Shown here: piece after piece, positions 36,563-46,925 of the stretch | Layout of the letters: every line of letters starts with the position of its first letter | Position numbering within the stretch: position 1 is the stretch's first letter | Origin: Paraphysomonas bandaiensis | Taxonomy: Eukaryota; Chrysophyceae | Length of the DNA stretch: 64,000 nt | Direction: 5' to 3' | Assembly: GCA_965644295.1 (NCBI GenBank) | Contig: CBFFRP010000352.1 | Coordinates: 62,001-126,000 of the forward strand | Notes under the pieces: model-generated | What the model saw: the letters and a program-made list of their open reading frames with translations, nothing else | What the model was told of the DNA's origin: nothing | Databases searched by the model: none | Made by a program: the position numbers and the translations under genes

Positions 36563-38683
36563 TCTTTGACAAGGAGTTAAGTGTGTTGTAAAATAGTGTG
36601 TTTGTTCACGTGAATGAGATAAAGCTGATTGCATGATATGTTGCATACTCACATCTACTTGAGAACTGGTTACTGTCTAATACGATAAGTAATTGAATGG
36701 AAACGAAATATCTCTTCGACATATGATTACAGTGTTGTTATTATGGTGAGTTTTACATATCTCGTAAGTTCATGTTATGTAAAACATTTCGGCAGCAGAA
36801 AGTATAGTTTTCGGTGCTACGTCTATACGCTTCTAGCAATCTTCTTTGGTTATAATAAGAAAACTCTAGCGCAGTACTTCCCCTTGTCAGTAATATTGAT
36901 GTTGTTTAAGTGCAAGTATAATAATGTCTAGTATCTACAGAGTTGTCACAGATGCTAGGGGGACTAATGCTTTCCCGATTATAGAACATGATCGCGTGTT
37001 CTACATGATGTAATAGTATATTGTATATTATATTTTAGTATTGAGCTCCGAACACAACTAATGCTTCAAAACATATTACATACAGAATACAGAGCTTCTT
37101 TCTTCCCTCATATGTAATAATTTTCTAACTAAAGCAACATACCTATAGCATATAATATAATAATATTTATTTAAAGTCTTATCATTAGCAATAGGCGTTA
37201 AGAATCAGCACCAGTGTAGTAACTAGAAGAAAACTAGTCAAGCTAGATAGACGTCTACCTGTAACTAACAAGCTAACAAGTACAAACTCTGATATCCTAC
37301 TATTATTTAACGCTACGCAGTCTGTGCGTCGCCGCAAGGAACAAGGTGCAACCACCTCCGCTGTATCGCTCAAAGCAAACGCCCGTGAGCAAGCAGAATG
37401 TTGAAATACCAGACATCTGCTAACTTCAGTTTTTTGCGTCCTTAAGATGAACATACTTCAGCAGACAGCCCAATACCCCGGCTACCCTTCAGGTGGGCTC
37501 TGTCCGGATGCCCTTGAGGTGGGCTAATTCCCGGTGCCTGTTTATTCGTCAAGGCCCAAAGACGTCTACACAAGTGGCACTTATTAGTGTCCCTTGTACC
37601 ACACAAGCATTCGGCTATATGAGTGGGCAGAAGAATATCTGCTGACTATGTTTGCGGCTCACTTTAGTTTTCCGGAGAAATATTTCTGGTACTTATCCCC
37701 CAGAACACCACGAAAAGGTGCGAGTCCGGCTTTGTTGAGGGTATAGTATAATAATATTAGACGTAAAACTTAAGTGCCTCGAGATATAAAAATAAATTAT
37801 TCTTCATTCAATCGCAAGAGAGTGAATTTTGATACAGTATATTCATATAATAATTTCGACTACTTATGCTTCGGAATAGAATGCCTAATTCAACCTACAA
37901 ACTTTGAACAGAGACAATATCTAATTTAAGCTTGTTATTGGAAATCAGGACTATAGGAAAACTCGTCCTGAAATGTACATTTCTTTAACAGGGTGGTTTA
38001 ACACTACAAGGCACACACTCCAGCAATCTGCTTCACATCATTTGTCTTCGACATGTTGGAAATTCAGTTTGAAATTCGTTTTAGAATTTTATTTTAAGCC
38101 TACTATATAGTTCGTGGGAATGATGAAGCCTCGCTCTAATGGCATTAGTTGTCAAGTCGATGTTAATATTTCGCATGCAATTATAGCAGTGATATACCTA
38201 TCAAAACTCACCATATAATCAATTTAAAAGTGCACAAAGAAAATTCAGGTCAGAAATTCGCCAAGACATTTCTACAGTCTGATATATCATCTCTTAATAA
38301 GAAGTGGGGATATTTACACATTATGTGCTCCGAAGCGATGCAACATACCCTCGTACTGATTTTCTGATTACAATTGAACTGGAGCTTAGGGCTAATCGCT
38401 AACCTGTTGTGGATGATCATCATTCTTTGGTCCCACCTGGTGTACAGTAGATGTACACACTTGAACCACATTGTTTTTTTGCTACAAAATAGTAAACTGA
38501 AATATCTATGACCGCTGTAGATATTCTACCTGACATTCTCTCCCACACTGCTGCTCCGAAAAAATGAACCCAGATGGAAGTGTTGTTTATTTGAAAGGAT
38601 TGAGCACAGCGGCCTGGCTGGCATATTTATTATTAACCTTAGTAGGAGTTAGAAGTCAGTGTGGACATTTCTCAACAGCCACA
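36563..38683. other. intergenic region between CFAP97 and Rab1
   Basis: Contains the most complete R1 copy (37184-37744). The remainder is AT-rich. The last 120 bp before Rab1 are open in the Rab1 frame and include an upstream ATG at 38564. Confidence 0.55.
37184..37744 (+). repeat. dispersed repeat R1, most complete copy
   Basis: This is the reference copy, about 560 bp. Order of blocks: left end TTAGCAATAGGCGTT; TCCTACTATTATTTAACGC; the CGCAAGGAACAAGGTGC hairpin; GTGAGCAAGCAGAATGTTGA; a GC-rich mini-repeat block with CCCTTCAGGTGGGC and CCCTTGAGGTGGGC; TTTATTCGTCAAGGCCCAAA; TTGTACCACACAAGC; CTTATCCCCCAGAACACC; right end AAAGGTGCGAGTCC and TTTGTTGAGGG. No coding frame, tRNA-like box or terminal inverted repeat was recognised, so the class is unknown; a non-autonomous transposon is likely. 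Confidence 0.8.
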
Positions 38684-39610
<927 letters not shown>

Positions 39611-40120
39611 TTCTGTTTCTGTGTCTGAGTGGGGCCATGTGATGACTCTCCCTAACATCAGCCTATTGTCTGTCTCACGACCAACATGTCACCATGAGTT
39701 GTAAAATTCCCTAGAGAGATACATATTTGAATTCTCTTGCATATTAGATAGTTGATACGGTGTCTTGTTTGGTTGATGAAATAGTACGGACGTAGCTCGT
39801 TGTCATAAGTTTGTTGTCACGTGCATTTTCTTTCGAACCTATTGACATTACCTGGTAATTTGATATAACAACCATCCATATTCGAAGTGTCATGAGTTTA
39901 TATAGTGTGAAAGTCTTATTATTAGCAATAGGCGTCAAGAATCAGCACAAGATAAGTAGCTCGATGAAAATAAGTTAAGCTAGATAACTTCTAAATAGTA
40001 GTTCAAATTCTCATATCCTACTATGTAACGATACGAAAGCAGCTTGTGCGTCGCCGCAAGCACCAAGGTGCGAGAGAGAAAATCTCTATGGACGTGAGTC
40101 CTTGAAGTGTAGATGGGCTC
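39611..40120. other. Rab1 3' flank up to the Copia element
   Basis: Holds the Rab1 3' untranslated region and one R1 left module. The last five bases (GGCTC) are the Copia target duplication. No gene is supported. Confidence 0.55.
39913..40072 (+). repeat. repeat R1 left-end module
   Basis: Begins GTCTTATTATTAGCAATAGG and ends in the GCAAGCACCAAGGTGCG hairpin. It matches 26739-26907 and the start of 37184-37744. The body is absent. Confidence 0.7.
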
Positions 40121-40440
40121 TGTTGGAATACGTATGGTTCTCTAAGATAGTACTGTAGAATACGTTAAATACAATGTGAAAAACAGTAATACGTAGTCAA
40201 TAGTCAAAGGTGCTATATAGCTATAACTGTGAAACTGAAGTATTATATCATGACGATTCAAGATACGGAAGTTGAGCAGTGGTTGACATGAACGAAATAA
40301 TTTATCATGTTGTTGACATGTGTTACATGACAACACACACAATTGTGTATACAATCATAATAAAGTAATCTATCTAGTTTGACTAACTTAAACTTCTCTT
40401 ACAACGATCTTAATCATCTGAAAATGGTCTTTAGTCAATA
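40121..40440 (+). repeat. 5' LTR of Copia element
   Basis: Starts TGTTGGAATACG and ends TTTAGTCAATA, and is identical to 46601-46920. It ends in ATA rather than the usual CA. It carries the Gag start codon (40424) near its right end. Confidence 0.95.
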
Positions 40441-41342
40441 TGGTAGCGAATGCGGAGGAGAGAAGGAGGATAGAGCTGATGTTCCATGGTTCGACGAGAG
40501 CAACGTTGAACAATGGATCGAAGACTTTGAGACGTTCCTTATGAGAAAGGAGCAGAGTGAGGTGGCTCTAGAAAGGCCACCAGAGGAAGAGGATTTCGGA
40601 ATTCAACCCCTGAATAGTCTTGAGACCAAGTCCTACAAAGAAGCGGTGGACAAGTATTGGAAGGCGAATGCAATTGCTTACTCATACTGCAGAGAGGCGG
40701 TGAAGCGATCTCCGAAGGCGCTGCAGAAGTTTCATCTGAAGCACAAGGAGTTCAAGGCAGCTGAAGGAAGAGTTAATAAGTTCAGCGCCAGAGAGATGGT
40801 TAGCACTCTTAAATCGTGTTTTGAAGGGGGAACACAAAACAAGATTAGTGCTCTGCTTGCTCAGTTTGGATCATTCGAGATGAAGCCAGGGGAGACCGCG
40901 AAAGAGTATGTACTGCGTTTTGAGCTGCTTCTTCGTGAACTTCAGGCGCATAACCAAACGGTAACGGAAGAATCAAAAATTAGTAGGCTGAAGGAGGGAA
41001 TTATCAGTGATGAATATGACGGTTTGAATTATGCCCTGTATTTAATGCCCGATGATGTACCATATGAATTGCTATCCAAACGTATCGAACAGTTCGACGA
41101 CACCAAGTATGGGAGGAAAATCATAGAGAAGAAGCGCAAGAGCACGGAGGAGCTGAATCATATTGAAAAGCCTCGAAAGAAAGAGAGAGTATCTACAAAG
41201 AGGAAGTGCACTTATTGCTCGAAGAAAGGTATAATACACAATCATAATACAGAACAATGTAGGAAGAAAAAGGGGGAAACGAAGGGACAAAGACCGGGCA
41301 GTAAGGAATATACAGGATGCAGAGTATGCAAATCCAAAAACC
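40424..41342 (+). pseudogene. Copia gag, 5' part, interrupted in its zinc knuckle
   Basis: The frame begins at an ATG inside the 5' LTR (40424) and runs through the primer-binding site. The protein has a helical capsid-like region with conserved tryptophans (VEQWIEDFETF, DKYWKAN), followed by a basic tail with CTYCSKKG and a second cysteine pair, CRVC. At 41342 the frame enters a foreign insertion and stops at 41387-41389. The rest of the second zinc knuckle (the His and last Cys) lies beyond the insertion at 42656-42673. Zinc knuckles bind the element's own RNA in the virus-like particle, so the copy as it stands lacks a complete nucleocapsid domain. Confidence 0.85.
40441..40458 (+). other. 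primer-binding site of Copia element
   Basis: The sequence directly after the 5' LTR starts TGGTAGCGAATGCGG. TGGTA is the usual first part of a site complementary to the initiator methionine tRNA 3' end; the remainder departs from the plant-type consensus, so the primer tRNA is uncertain. Confidence 0.5.
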
Positions 41343-42649
41343 CACCGATCTATGTAAAACTAAAGGCAGGATTTTTGGGAGTTGTGTAAAATAATTTACA
41401 CGAGAAAAAATTATTCTCTATTGTAGTGTGTGTGAGTTTTTGGGTTTAGCGAAACTAGAAGAACTATGTAAAATGAATTACACAACCTAAACTAAAAAAA
41501 TCGCCAGTTTTTGACTCCGAAAAGTGCCACAAACGGTTTGTTTTTGTGTGCGATCTTGCAGCTATGATCTTGCTGTTATGATGTTCATAAGATATATATA
41601 TACTTTGACATTGGTCATCAAGACAAAGTGATGAATCGAGCCGCATTAGAACACGTTATTCAGGGTCAGGCAGAACGAAATGTCATGAAAGCAACACAGT
41701 CCCACTACTTATCCAAATTGCGAGTTATGACAGGACTGCTGAATGAAGCGGAGCCTGCAATTCGAAACGAAGCATTGGAAATTGTTGATGGGGATGTTAG
41801 AAAGCATACGGGTGACGCCAAGCATATATATGTCCTGAAACTTCCAATGTCTGCAGACACCGCAAAACTTTTGTTCGCATACATCTCAATCAACAGGCAC
41901 CTAGCGAAATCAAGTCGGCGAAAGAAGAAGCGAAGTTCATTCGAGATCAATCAAGAGAATGCATGCACTACTAGCGCTCCTTCAACTGGCGATAGTATAA
42001 TGAATGAAAGAGATCTTAATCCCGGACAAAATGTTGTTACTGTAAGCGCACAAACGTATCAAAATTATAAGAGTGCTCTGCGTTGGTGGCACGAATATGA
42101 TAGTCCGAATATGAGTAAAGTTGGTCATGTTTGGCCAGTAGAGGTTGACAGAGCTATATGTGCGGCTATTGCTACATATAAGAGGGATATAGGGCTGAAG
42201 AAAAGAAACGGAATTATGAAAGTTCGAGACGGCAAACTTCCCTATAACCTATACGGATACAAAACCATTTGTGCCCATTTCATGAGCAAGATTCCAACTG
42301 CCAGAAGCCAGTCTTGGCATGAAGGGTTATTTGCCTCCCTATTCACAACCACACACATGAAGCAGTTGTCTCAAGCGGTTAAAAGTCATCGTACTGGTCT
42401 TGCACAGCATGAAGCTTGCGGTACAGTGAAGTCAAGTCAGTCCATTAACGACTCCATCAATCGTCCTTTGTTTTAATCTGCAGGTTGGGTCATAATTTCA
42501 CCCCACAATAGACTGTCTGTGTGTCTATTTATGGTCACATGACCCTCATATACAACACACTCCTGCCAGTATACCAGCAACCGTATATACAAAATACATA
42601 CTCTAATAATACGTAATTTACACAATTTTACATAGTTTCGACCGTTTAG
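41343..42649 (+). mobile_element. nested insertion within Copia gag
   Basis: A 1307-bp foreign segment flanked by 7-bp direct repeats AAAAACC (41336-41342 and 42650-42656). Both repeats sit in the same codon phase, and removing the segment plus one repeat (1314 bp, 438 codons) leaves the gag frame unbroken. The ends carry related sequences in opposite orientation (CTATGTAAAA near 41350 and TTTTACATAG near 42625), with a further internal copy near 41464. It contains one 282-aa open frame (41628-42476). The class is uncertain: a short direct repeat and a recombinase-like protein would fit a Crypton-type tyrosine-recombinase element, while the end similarity could suggest an inverted-repeat element. 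Confidence 0.8.
41628..42476 (+). CDS. 282-aa protein of the nested insertion, recombinase-like (tentative)
   Basis: One uninterrupted frame. Residues 1-90 are helical. A basic cluster follows (SSRRKKKRSS), then a Ser/Thr linker. Residues about 130-220 read QTYQNYKSALRWWHEYD and a later helical run, GKLPYNLYGYKTICAHF. This resembles the SAM-like core-binding domain that precedes the catalytic domain in tyrosine recombinases and in Crypton-like proteins of protists. No R...HxxR...Y catalytic set follows, because the frame stops at 42476. It is therefore either a shortened protein or a DNA-binding partner of a non-autonomous element. The family assignment is inference from pattern alone; the function is not established. 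Confidence 0.45.
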   Translation: MMNRAALEHVIQGQAERNVMKATQSHYLSKLRVMTGLLNEAEPAIRNEALEIVDGDVRKHTGDAKHIYVLKLPMSADTAKLLFAYISINRHLAKSSRRKKKRSSFEINQENACTTSAPSTGDSIMNERDLNPGQNVVTVSAQTYQNYKSALRWWHEYDSPNMSKVGHVWPVEVDRAICAAIATYKRDIGLKKRNGIMKVRDGKLPYNLYGYKTICAHFMSKIPTARSQSWHEGLFASLFTTTHMKQLSQAVKSHRTGLAQHEACGTVKSSQSINDSINRPLF

Positions 42650-42656
42650 AAAAACC

Positions 42657-43261
42657 ATCGCGCGAACGAATGTCCCCGAAATTCGACTGGAAAGACCAAG
42701 AAACCCCAGAAATCTGGGAAGGTTTTCACATTCGAGAATATCCGCAGAGGAGGAACCGAGTCTGACTCGGAGTCCGAAGCGAATATGCTTTATGACTGCG
42801 CTGTTGATATATATGATAAAAGTGACACATGTTGTATGATTGGTACTGCTGAACACTATACATACATAGATACATGCTGTTCATCATCAATGTTCTTAAT
42901 GAATGATGTGACCATGCTTGACACTCATATGACTACATCAAAGGTGATAAACGGATCTAAGAAGGGATCAGAGATTCATATCACAAGTGTGGGTTCCCGT
43001 GGAGCATGGAGAGACATAGAAATTTCAGATCAGATCAATCGATGCCTGTGCTCCGGACGTAAGCTGAACGAAATGGGCTATCGATTCACGGTGTGGTATG
43101 GGATCCAAATTTATGACTGTAATACCGGTGAGCTGGTACTGGAGGGACCCATGAAGAATGGAATGACTGCAGTTCCAACTCAGCAGCTGTTGGAGCTTCC
43201 AGATGTGTCTACACCGAGTAATTGTGAAGTAAATCTTAGCGATAGGACTGGTGAGGACTAG
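42657..43261 (+). pseudogene. Copia gag end and protease region
   Basis: After the insertion the same frame resumes with the last half of the zinc knuckle, a basic linker and an acidic Ser-rich part. A protease-like segment follows: YIDTCCSSSMF sits where Copia elements have their D-S/T-G active site. The Asp and Thr are present but the Gly is Cys, which is unusual. The frame ends at a TAG (43259-43261) just before the integrase region, which lies in another frame. Confidence 0.7.
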
Positions 43262-46200
43262 CTGGAACTGCTGCATATAGGAGAATGGGCCATTTCAACA
43301 AAGGGGCTCTAACGGAGGCACATAGAAGGATGTTGTTCACTGGCTCAAATCTGCAGAGGAAGCACCTATCGAAGACTGCATTTAAAAAAAAATCTTGTCT
43401 CTGTAGCATATGTGCCAGATCAAAGATTACGAGAGTTTCGTTTCACACAAAGGAGGATACGGATGTCAAGCCGGACATATCGGCTGATGTGCAAGTATTT
43501 CTGAATACTCCCGCTCGAGGTGATGAGCGCTACGTGATCAAACTAACTCATCACCCGAGTAGGATGTTCTGGGTAAAAGGCGTAAACCAGCGTACTAAAG
43601 AAGAAGTGATTCAGTTTTTTAGAGAGGTGTTCGAAGGAGAGATTAGGCAATATAAGCTGAGAGTGGACCACTACCACGCTGATGGAGCTGGAGAACTCAT
43701 AAATCAAGAACTTAGGAGCTATTTGAGATCACAAGGCTGCTACAAACATACTTGGTCTTCAACAGATAGTCCGGAAATGAATGCAGTAGAGGAGCGAAAA
43801 TTCAGGACTGCATCAGAGATGGCGTTGGCGATGTTGTTGCAGTCAGGCCTACCGGTTCCATTCTGGTTAGACGCGTATCATGCTGCTCGCTATACACTGA
43901 TCAGACTCCCTACAAGGACGGACAGAGGATACATGTCCCCATATGAGTATGTCACGGGTCAGCCACCCAGTTTGAAATATTTTAGAGTATGGGGGTGCAA
44001 AACTTATATATTGACACCTAAGGCGGACAGGCGAAAGGACTGGGACGATAAATCAAAGATTGGATACCTAGTGGGATATTCGGAAGATAAAGTTGGATAC
44101 CAGGTGTATCTCCCAGCAACCGATAAGGTAATTACGTGTGTACACATACTCACAGATGAGAGTATACCTTCCCGCACCGAAGAATATTACGCAGGAATCG
44201 ACGCTCTCCGAGTACGAACAGCACCTAGACCAAAGACGGTGAATGATTATCAGCATCTCGTGAAGACTTTTCACATAGACGATGAAGACGGGCTGTTGTA
44301 CAAGACCACCAGAGTGGTAGAAAGAAAGGGTGTCATTGTTGGTTATCGGTCACTTGTAACTGCGGGGAGAACCCACATTGAGCAGAAGGTACCCATACAT
44401 ATAGAAGATGTTCAGGTAATGACAAGGAATACGCCTGGATACACGGGATATACGGGAACGAGGGACGCTTCTAGTACCACTGATGGACGGAGTACGTCCA
44501 CTATCCCAGCGCCTGAGAGCCATCAGGAGCAGCTAGTTAACCATGGTATTATTCAGGGAGCACCTGATGAAGATATGACTCAAGGAGTACTTGATGAAGA
44601 TGCAGCTCAGGGAGTACCTGAATATACTGATACTATAAATTCTAACAGTACTAATACCCTACAGAGAGTATCTAAAAGGGATGCAGAGAAACGTAAGCGT
44701 TTACGGAGGAGGCTAGCTAATGCTTCAGTGTTAGGAGAAATTAACATGATAGAGGTAATGGATGCCGATGTAAATGTCATGGATTCAGAGGAGAGTACTG
44801 AGAATAAACACGTCCATGAACCGAACAGTTTTCTAGAGGCGGAGAGGTCCCCTCAAGCGGACGAATGGAGAACAGCCAGACGAATAGAGAAGAAAGCTCT
44901 TTTACGAAGAGGCGTTTTGAAGATAGTACGTCGACCATCTGGGGTCAAATTAATCAGATGTAAGTATGTTCACAAACTCAAGCGTGACATACTAGGCAAC
45001 ATACAGAAGTATAAAGCTCGACTAGTCGCACTAGGAAATCTTCAGGAGAAAACTGAGGAGGAGCCATCTACATTTGCACCGGTTGTCAAAGGGATAACTA
45101 TCAGGCTCGTGATTGCAATTGCTTTTATGTTCCATATGCATGTACACCAGCTTGATGTCAGTTCTGCATTTTGTTATGCAAATTTAGATGAAGATGTCTA
45201 CATGTACCCACCTCCAGATGAGGAGCTCAGCAATGGATGGTGTTTTAAACTCATCAAAGCACTATATGGTTTACGAGCCTCACCGCGTCAGTGGAATCGC
45301 CACATCGATAAATTCATAAAGTCAATGCAGTTTAGATCATGCGTGTTAGATACCTGCTTATATTATCGTTGGCACCAAGGCAAACTTACGTTATTACTCC
45401 TGTATGTAGATGACATCATTATCGCATCTGTGGATTTTGAATTCCTTGTTTTTGTCAAGAACAAGTTCTGCCAAACGTTTGAAATGAGGGACATGGGAGA
45501 GTGCCAAAGTTTCCTAAATATTCGAATCACGAGAGGCGAAGACTGGTTCAAACTAGATCAATCGAAGTATGCGGAGAAAGTGATTCAGAAATTCAACCAT
45601 GTCATGGGAAACAGTAGAAAGAATAAGGAAGCTCCGTTGCCATCAAATGCACAAGAACTACTAGCTGCAGAACGGGAACTTACATCAGAACAGGAGGAAT
45701 GGGTCTCAAAATTTCCGTATCGTAGTATTATTGGAGCAATCCTGTATCTCGCACTCCACACAAGACCAGATCTCGCCTATGCAATCGGACTACTATCGAG
45801 ATACAGCAGTAATCCTACATACGCATCGTGTCGTTTAGCTATTCATTTATTGAAATATTTGAGAGGCACCACCAGCAAAGGAATCAAATTCAGTGGGAGT
45901 AAGTTTGATTTACATGTATTTAGTGATGCGGACTGGGCAGGTGATATACTAACGAGACGTTCAACTACCGGTTATATTGTATTCTTATGTGCTGGAGCAA
46001 TCGCATGGCAGTCCAAACTGCAGACTACAGTTGCAACTTCCAGTATGGAGTCCGAGTATATGGCAGAATATGCGGCCATGCAAGAACTGGTGTGGCTACG
46101 GGGGGTGTTACGAGAGCTAGGACTCGCATTGACGAAGCCAACCCCATTCTTCATGGACAGCAAGAGTGCAAAAGCTCTGTCAGAAAATCCAGTCTACCAC

Positions 46201-46434
46201 AAAAGATCAAAACATATTCAGATAAAGTACCACTGGGTTCGGGAACACGTAAATGGAAGGTTTCCTACAGCCAGATTGATTCATGTATCGACTAAGGATA
46301 TGGCGGCCGACATATTTACAAAAGCGTTATCTACAAAGCTCTTTAAACTCCATGAAGAAACTATCACAGGGGAAAAGAGGAGCATTTCAAATGAAGTTGA
46401 GAAGAATCAGAAGAAGCGGTTCAAGAAAGGTTAA
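43255..46434 (+). CDS. Copia integrase, reverse transcriptase and RNase H
   Basis: A continuous frame of about 1060 codons starting right after a TGA (43252-43254); the first ATG is at 43285. In order: a GAG-pre-integrase piece (YRRMGHFNKGA); a CSIC pair of the zinc-binding region; an integrase core with DHYHADGAGE and the Glu of NAVEERKFR; the RVWGC motif and the Copia C-terminal integrase region; an acidic spacer; reverse transcriptase with QLDVSSAF and the catalytic YVDD; and RNase H with SDADWAGD and a closing ADIFTKAL. These core motifs look intact. The enzyme set would copy element RNA into DNA and insert it. The frame relation to the protease is minus one (or plus two), and no classical slippery heptamer was seen in the few overlapping bases. 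Confidence 0.9.
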   Translation, partial: GLAGTAAYRRMGHFNKGALTEAHRRMLFTGSNLQRKHLSKTAFKKKSCLCSICARSKITRVSFHTKEDTDVKPDISADVQVFLNTPARGDERYVIKLTHHPSRMFWVKGVNQRTKEEVIQFFREVFEGEIRQYKLRVDHYHADGAGELINQELRSYLRSQGCYKHTWSSTDSPEMNAVEERKFRTASEMALAMLLQSGLPVPFWLDAYHAARYTLIRLPTRTDRGYMSPYEYVTGQPPSLKYFRVWGCKTYILTPKADRRKDWDDKSKIGYLVGYSEDKVGYQVYLPATDKVITCVHILTDESIPSRTEEYYAGIDALRVRTAPRPKTVNDYQHLVKTFHIDDEDGLLYKTTRVVERKGVIVGYRSLVTAGRTHIEQKVPIHIEDVQVMTRNTPGYTGYTGTRDASSTTDGRSTSTIPAPESHQEQLVNHGIIQGAPDEDMTQGVLDEDAAQGVPEYTDTINSNSTNTLQRVSKRDAEKRKRLRRRLANASVLGEINMIEVMDADVNVMDSEESTENKHVHEPNSFLEAERSPQADEWRTARRIEKKALLRRGVLKIVRRPSGVKLIRCKYVHKLKRDILGNIQKYKARLVALGNLQEKTEEEPSTFAPVVKGITIRLVIAIAFMFHMHVHQLDVSSAFCYANLDEDVYMYPPPDEELSNGWCFKLIKALYGLRASPRQWNRHIDKFIKSMQFRSCVLDTCLYYRWHQGKLTLLLLYVDDIIIASVDFEFLVFVKNKFCQTFEMRDMGECQSFLNIRITRGEDWFKLDQSKYAEKVIQKFNHVMGNSRKNKEAPLPSNAQELLAAERELTSEQEEWVSKFPYRSIIGAILYLALHTRPDLAYAIGLLSRYSSNPTYASCRLAIHLLKYLRGTTSKGIKFSGSKFDLHVFSDADWAGDILTRRSTTGYIVFLCAGAIAWQSKLQTTVATSSMESEYMAEYAAMQELVWLRGVLRELGLALTKPTPFFMDSKSAKALSENPVYHKRSKHIQIKYHWVREHVNGRFPTARLIHVSTKDMAADIFTKALSTKLFKLHEETITGEKRSISNEVEKNQKKRFKKG

Positions 46435-46587
46435 GGGTGTGTTTTTAGTGGGTAAGAATCCCACATAACTGTGTTACAGCGAAGTGTGATGTTCACAGTA
46501 TCTTTATGAAGATTTTCACATCCGTTTTATCCTAAGATGACTAGATGATATATATAGCTGCAGTATAATGACGATTACTCGTTTCTA

Positions 46588-46600
46588 CATTGAGGAGGAG
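46588..46600 (+). other. polypurine tract of Copia element
   Basis: TTGAGGAGGAG immediately precedes the 3' LTR, the expected position of the plus-strand primer. Confidence 0.7.
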
Positions 46601-46920
46601 TGTTGGAATACGTATGGTTCTCTAAGATAGTACTGTAGAATACGTTAAATACAATGTGAAAAACAGTAATACGTAGTCAATAGTCAAAGGTGCTATATAG
46701 CTATAACTGTGAAACTGAAGTATTATATCATGACGATTCAAGATACGGAAGTTGAGCAGTGGTTGACATGAACGAAATAATTTATCATGTTGTTGACATG
46801 TGTTACATGACAACACACACAATTGTGTATACAATCATAATAAAGTAATCTATCTAGTTTGACTAACTTAAACTTCTCTTACAACGATCTTAATCATCTG
46901 AAAATGGTCTTTAGTCAATA
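46601..46920 (+). repeat. 3' LTR of Copia element
   Basis: Identical to 40121-40440 and followed by the GGCTC target duplication. The Gag start codon copy at 46904 here runs straight into a stop (TAG at 46919-46921), as the LTR is followed by host DNA. Confidence 0.95.
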
Positions 46921-46925
46921 GGCTC

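Larger units (their letters stand above)
40121..46920 (+). mobile_element. Ty1/Copia LTR retrotransposon, recently inserted, internally disrupted
   Basis: A 6800-bp element bounded by LTRs of 320 bp (40121-40440 and 46601-46920) that appear identical base for base, and by a perfect 5-bp target duplication GGCTC (40116-40120 and 46921-46925). Integrase precedes reverse transcriptase and RNase H in the polyprotein, which defines the Copia (Pseudoviridae-like) order. The coding region is broken at two places: a 1.3-kb insertion inside Gag (41343-42649) and a frame change near 43255 between the protease and integrase parts. Identical LTRs mean the copy jumped very recently, so either the breaks are newer still or the copy was mobilised by another element's proteins. 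Only this one copy is in the window. Confidence 0.95.

Noticed and set aside
38250-38471. 73-aa minus-strand frame
   Set aside because: No start context, splice support or family; lies in AT-rich spacer upstream of Rab1.
41390-41627. Treating the gag stop at 41389 as the natural end of Gag
   Set aside because: The last residues before it come from the foreign insertion; the knuckle and the frame continue beyond 42650.
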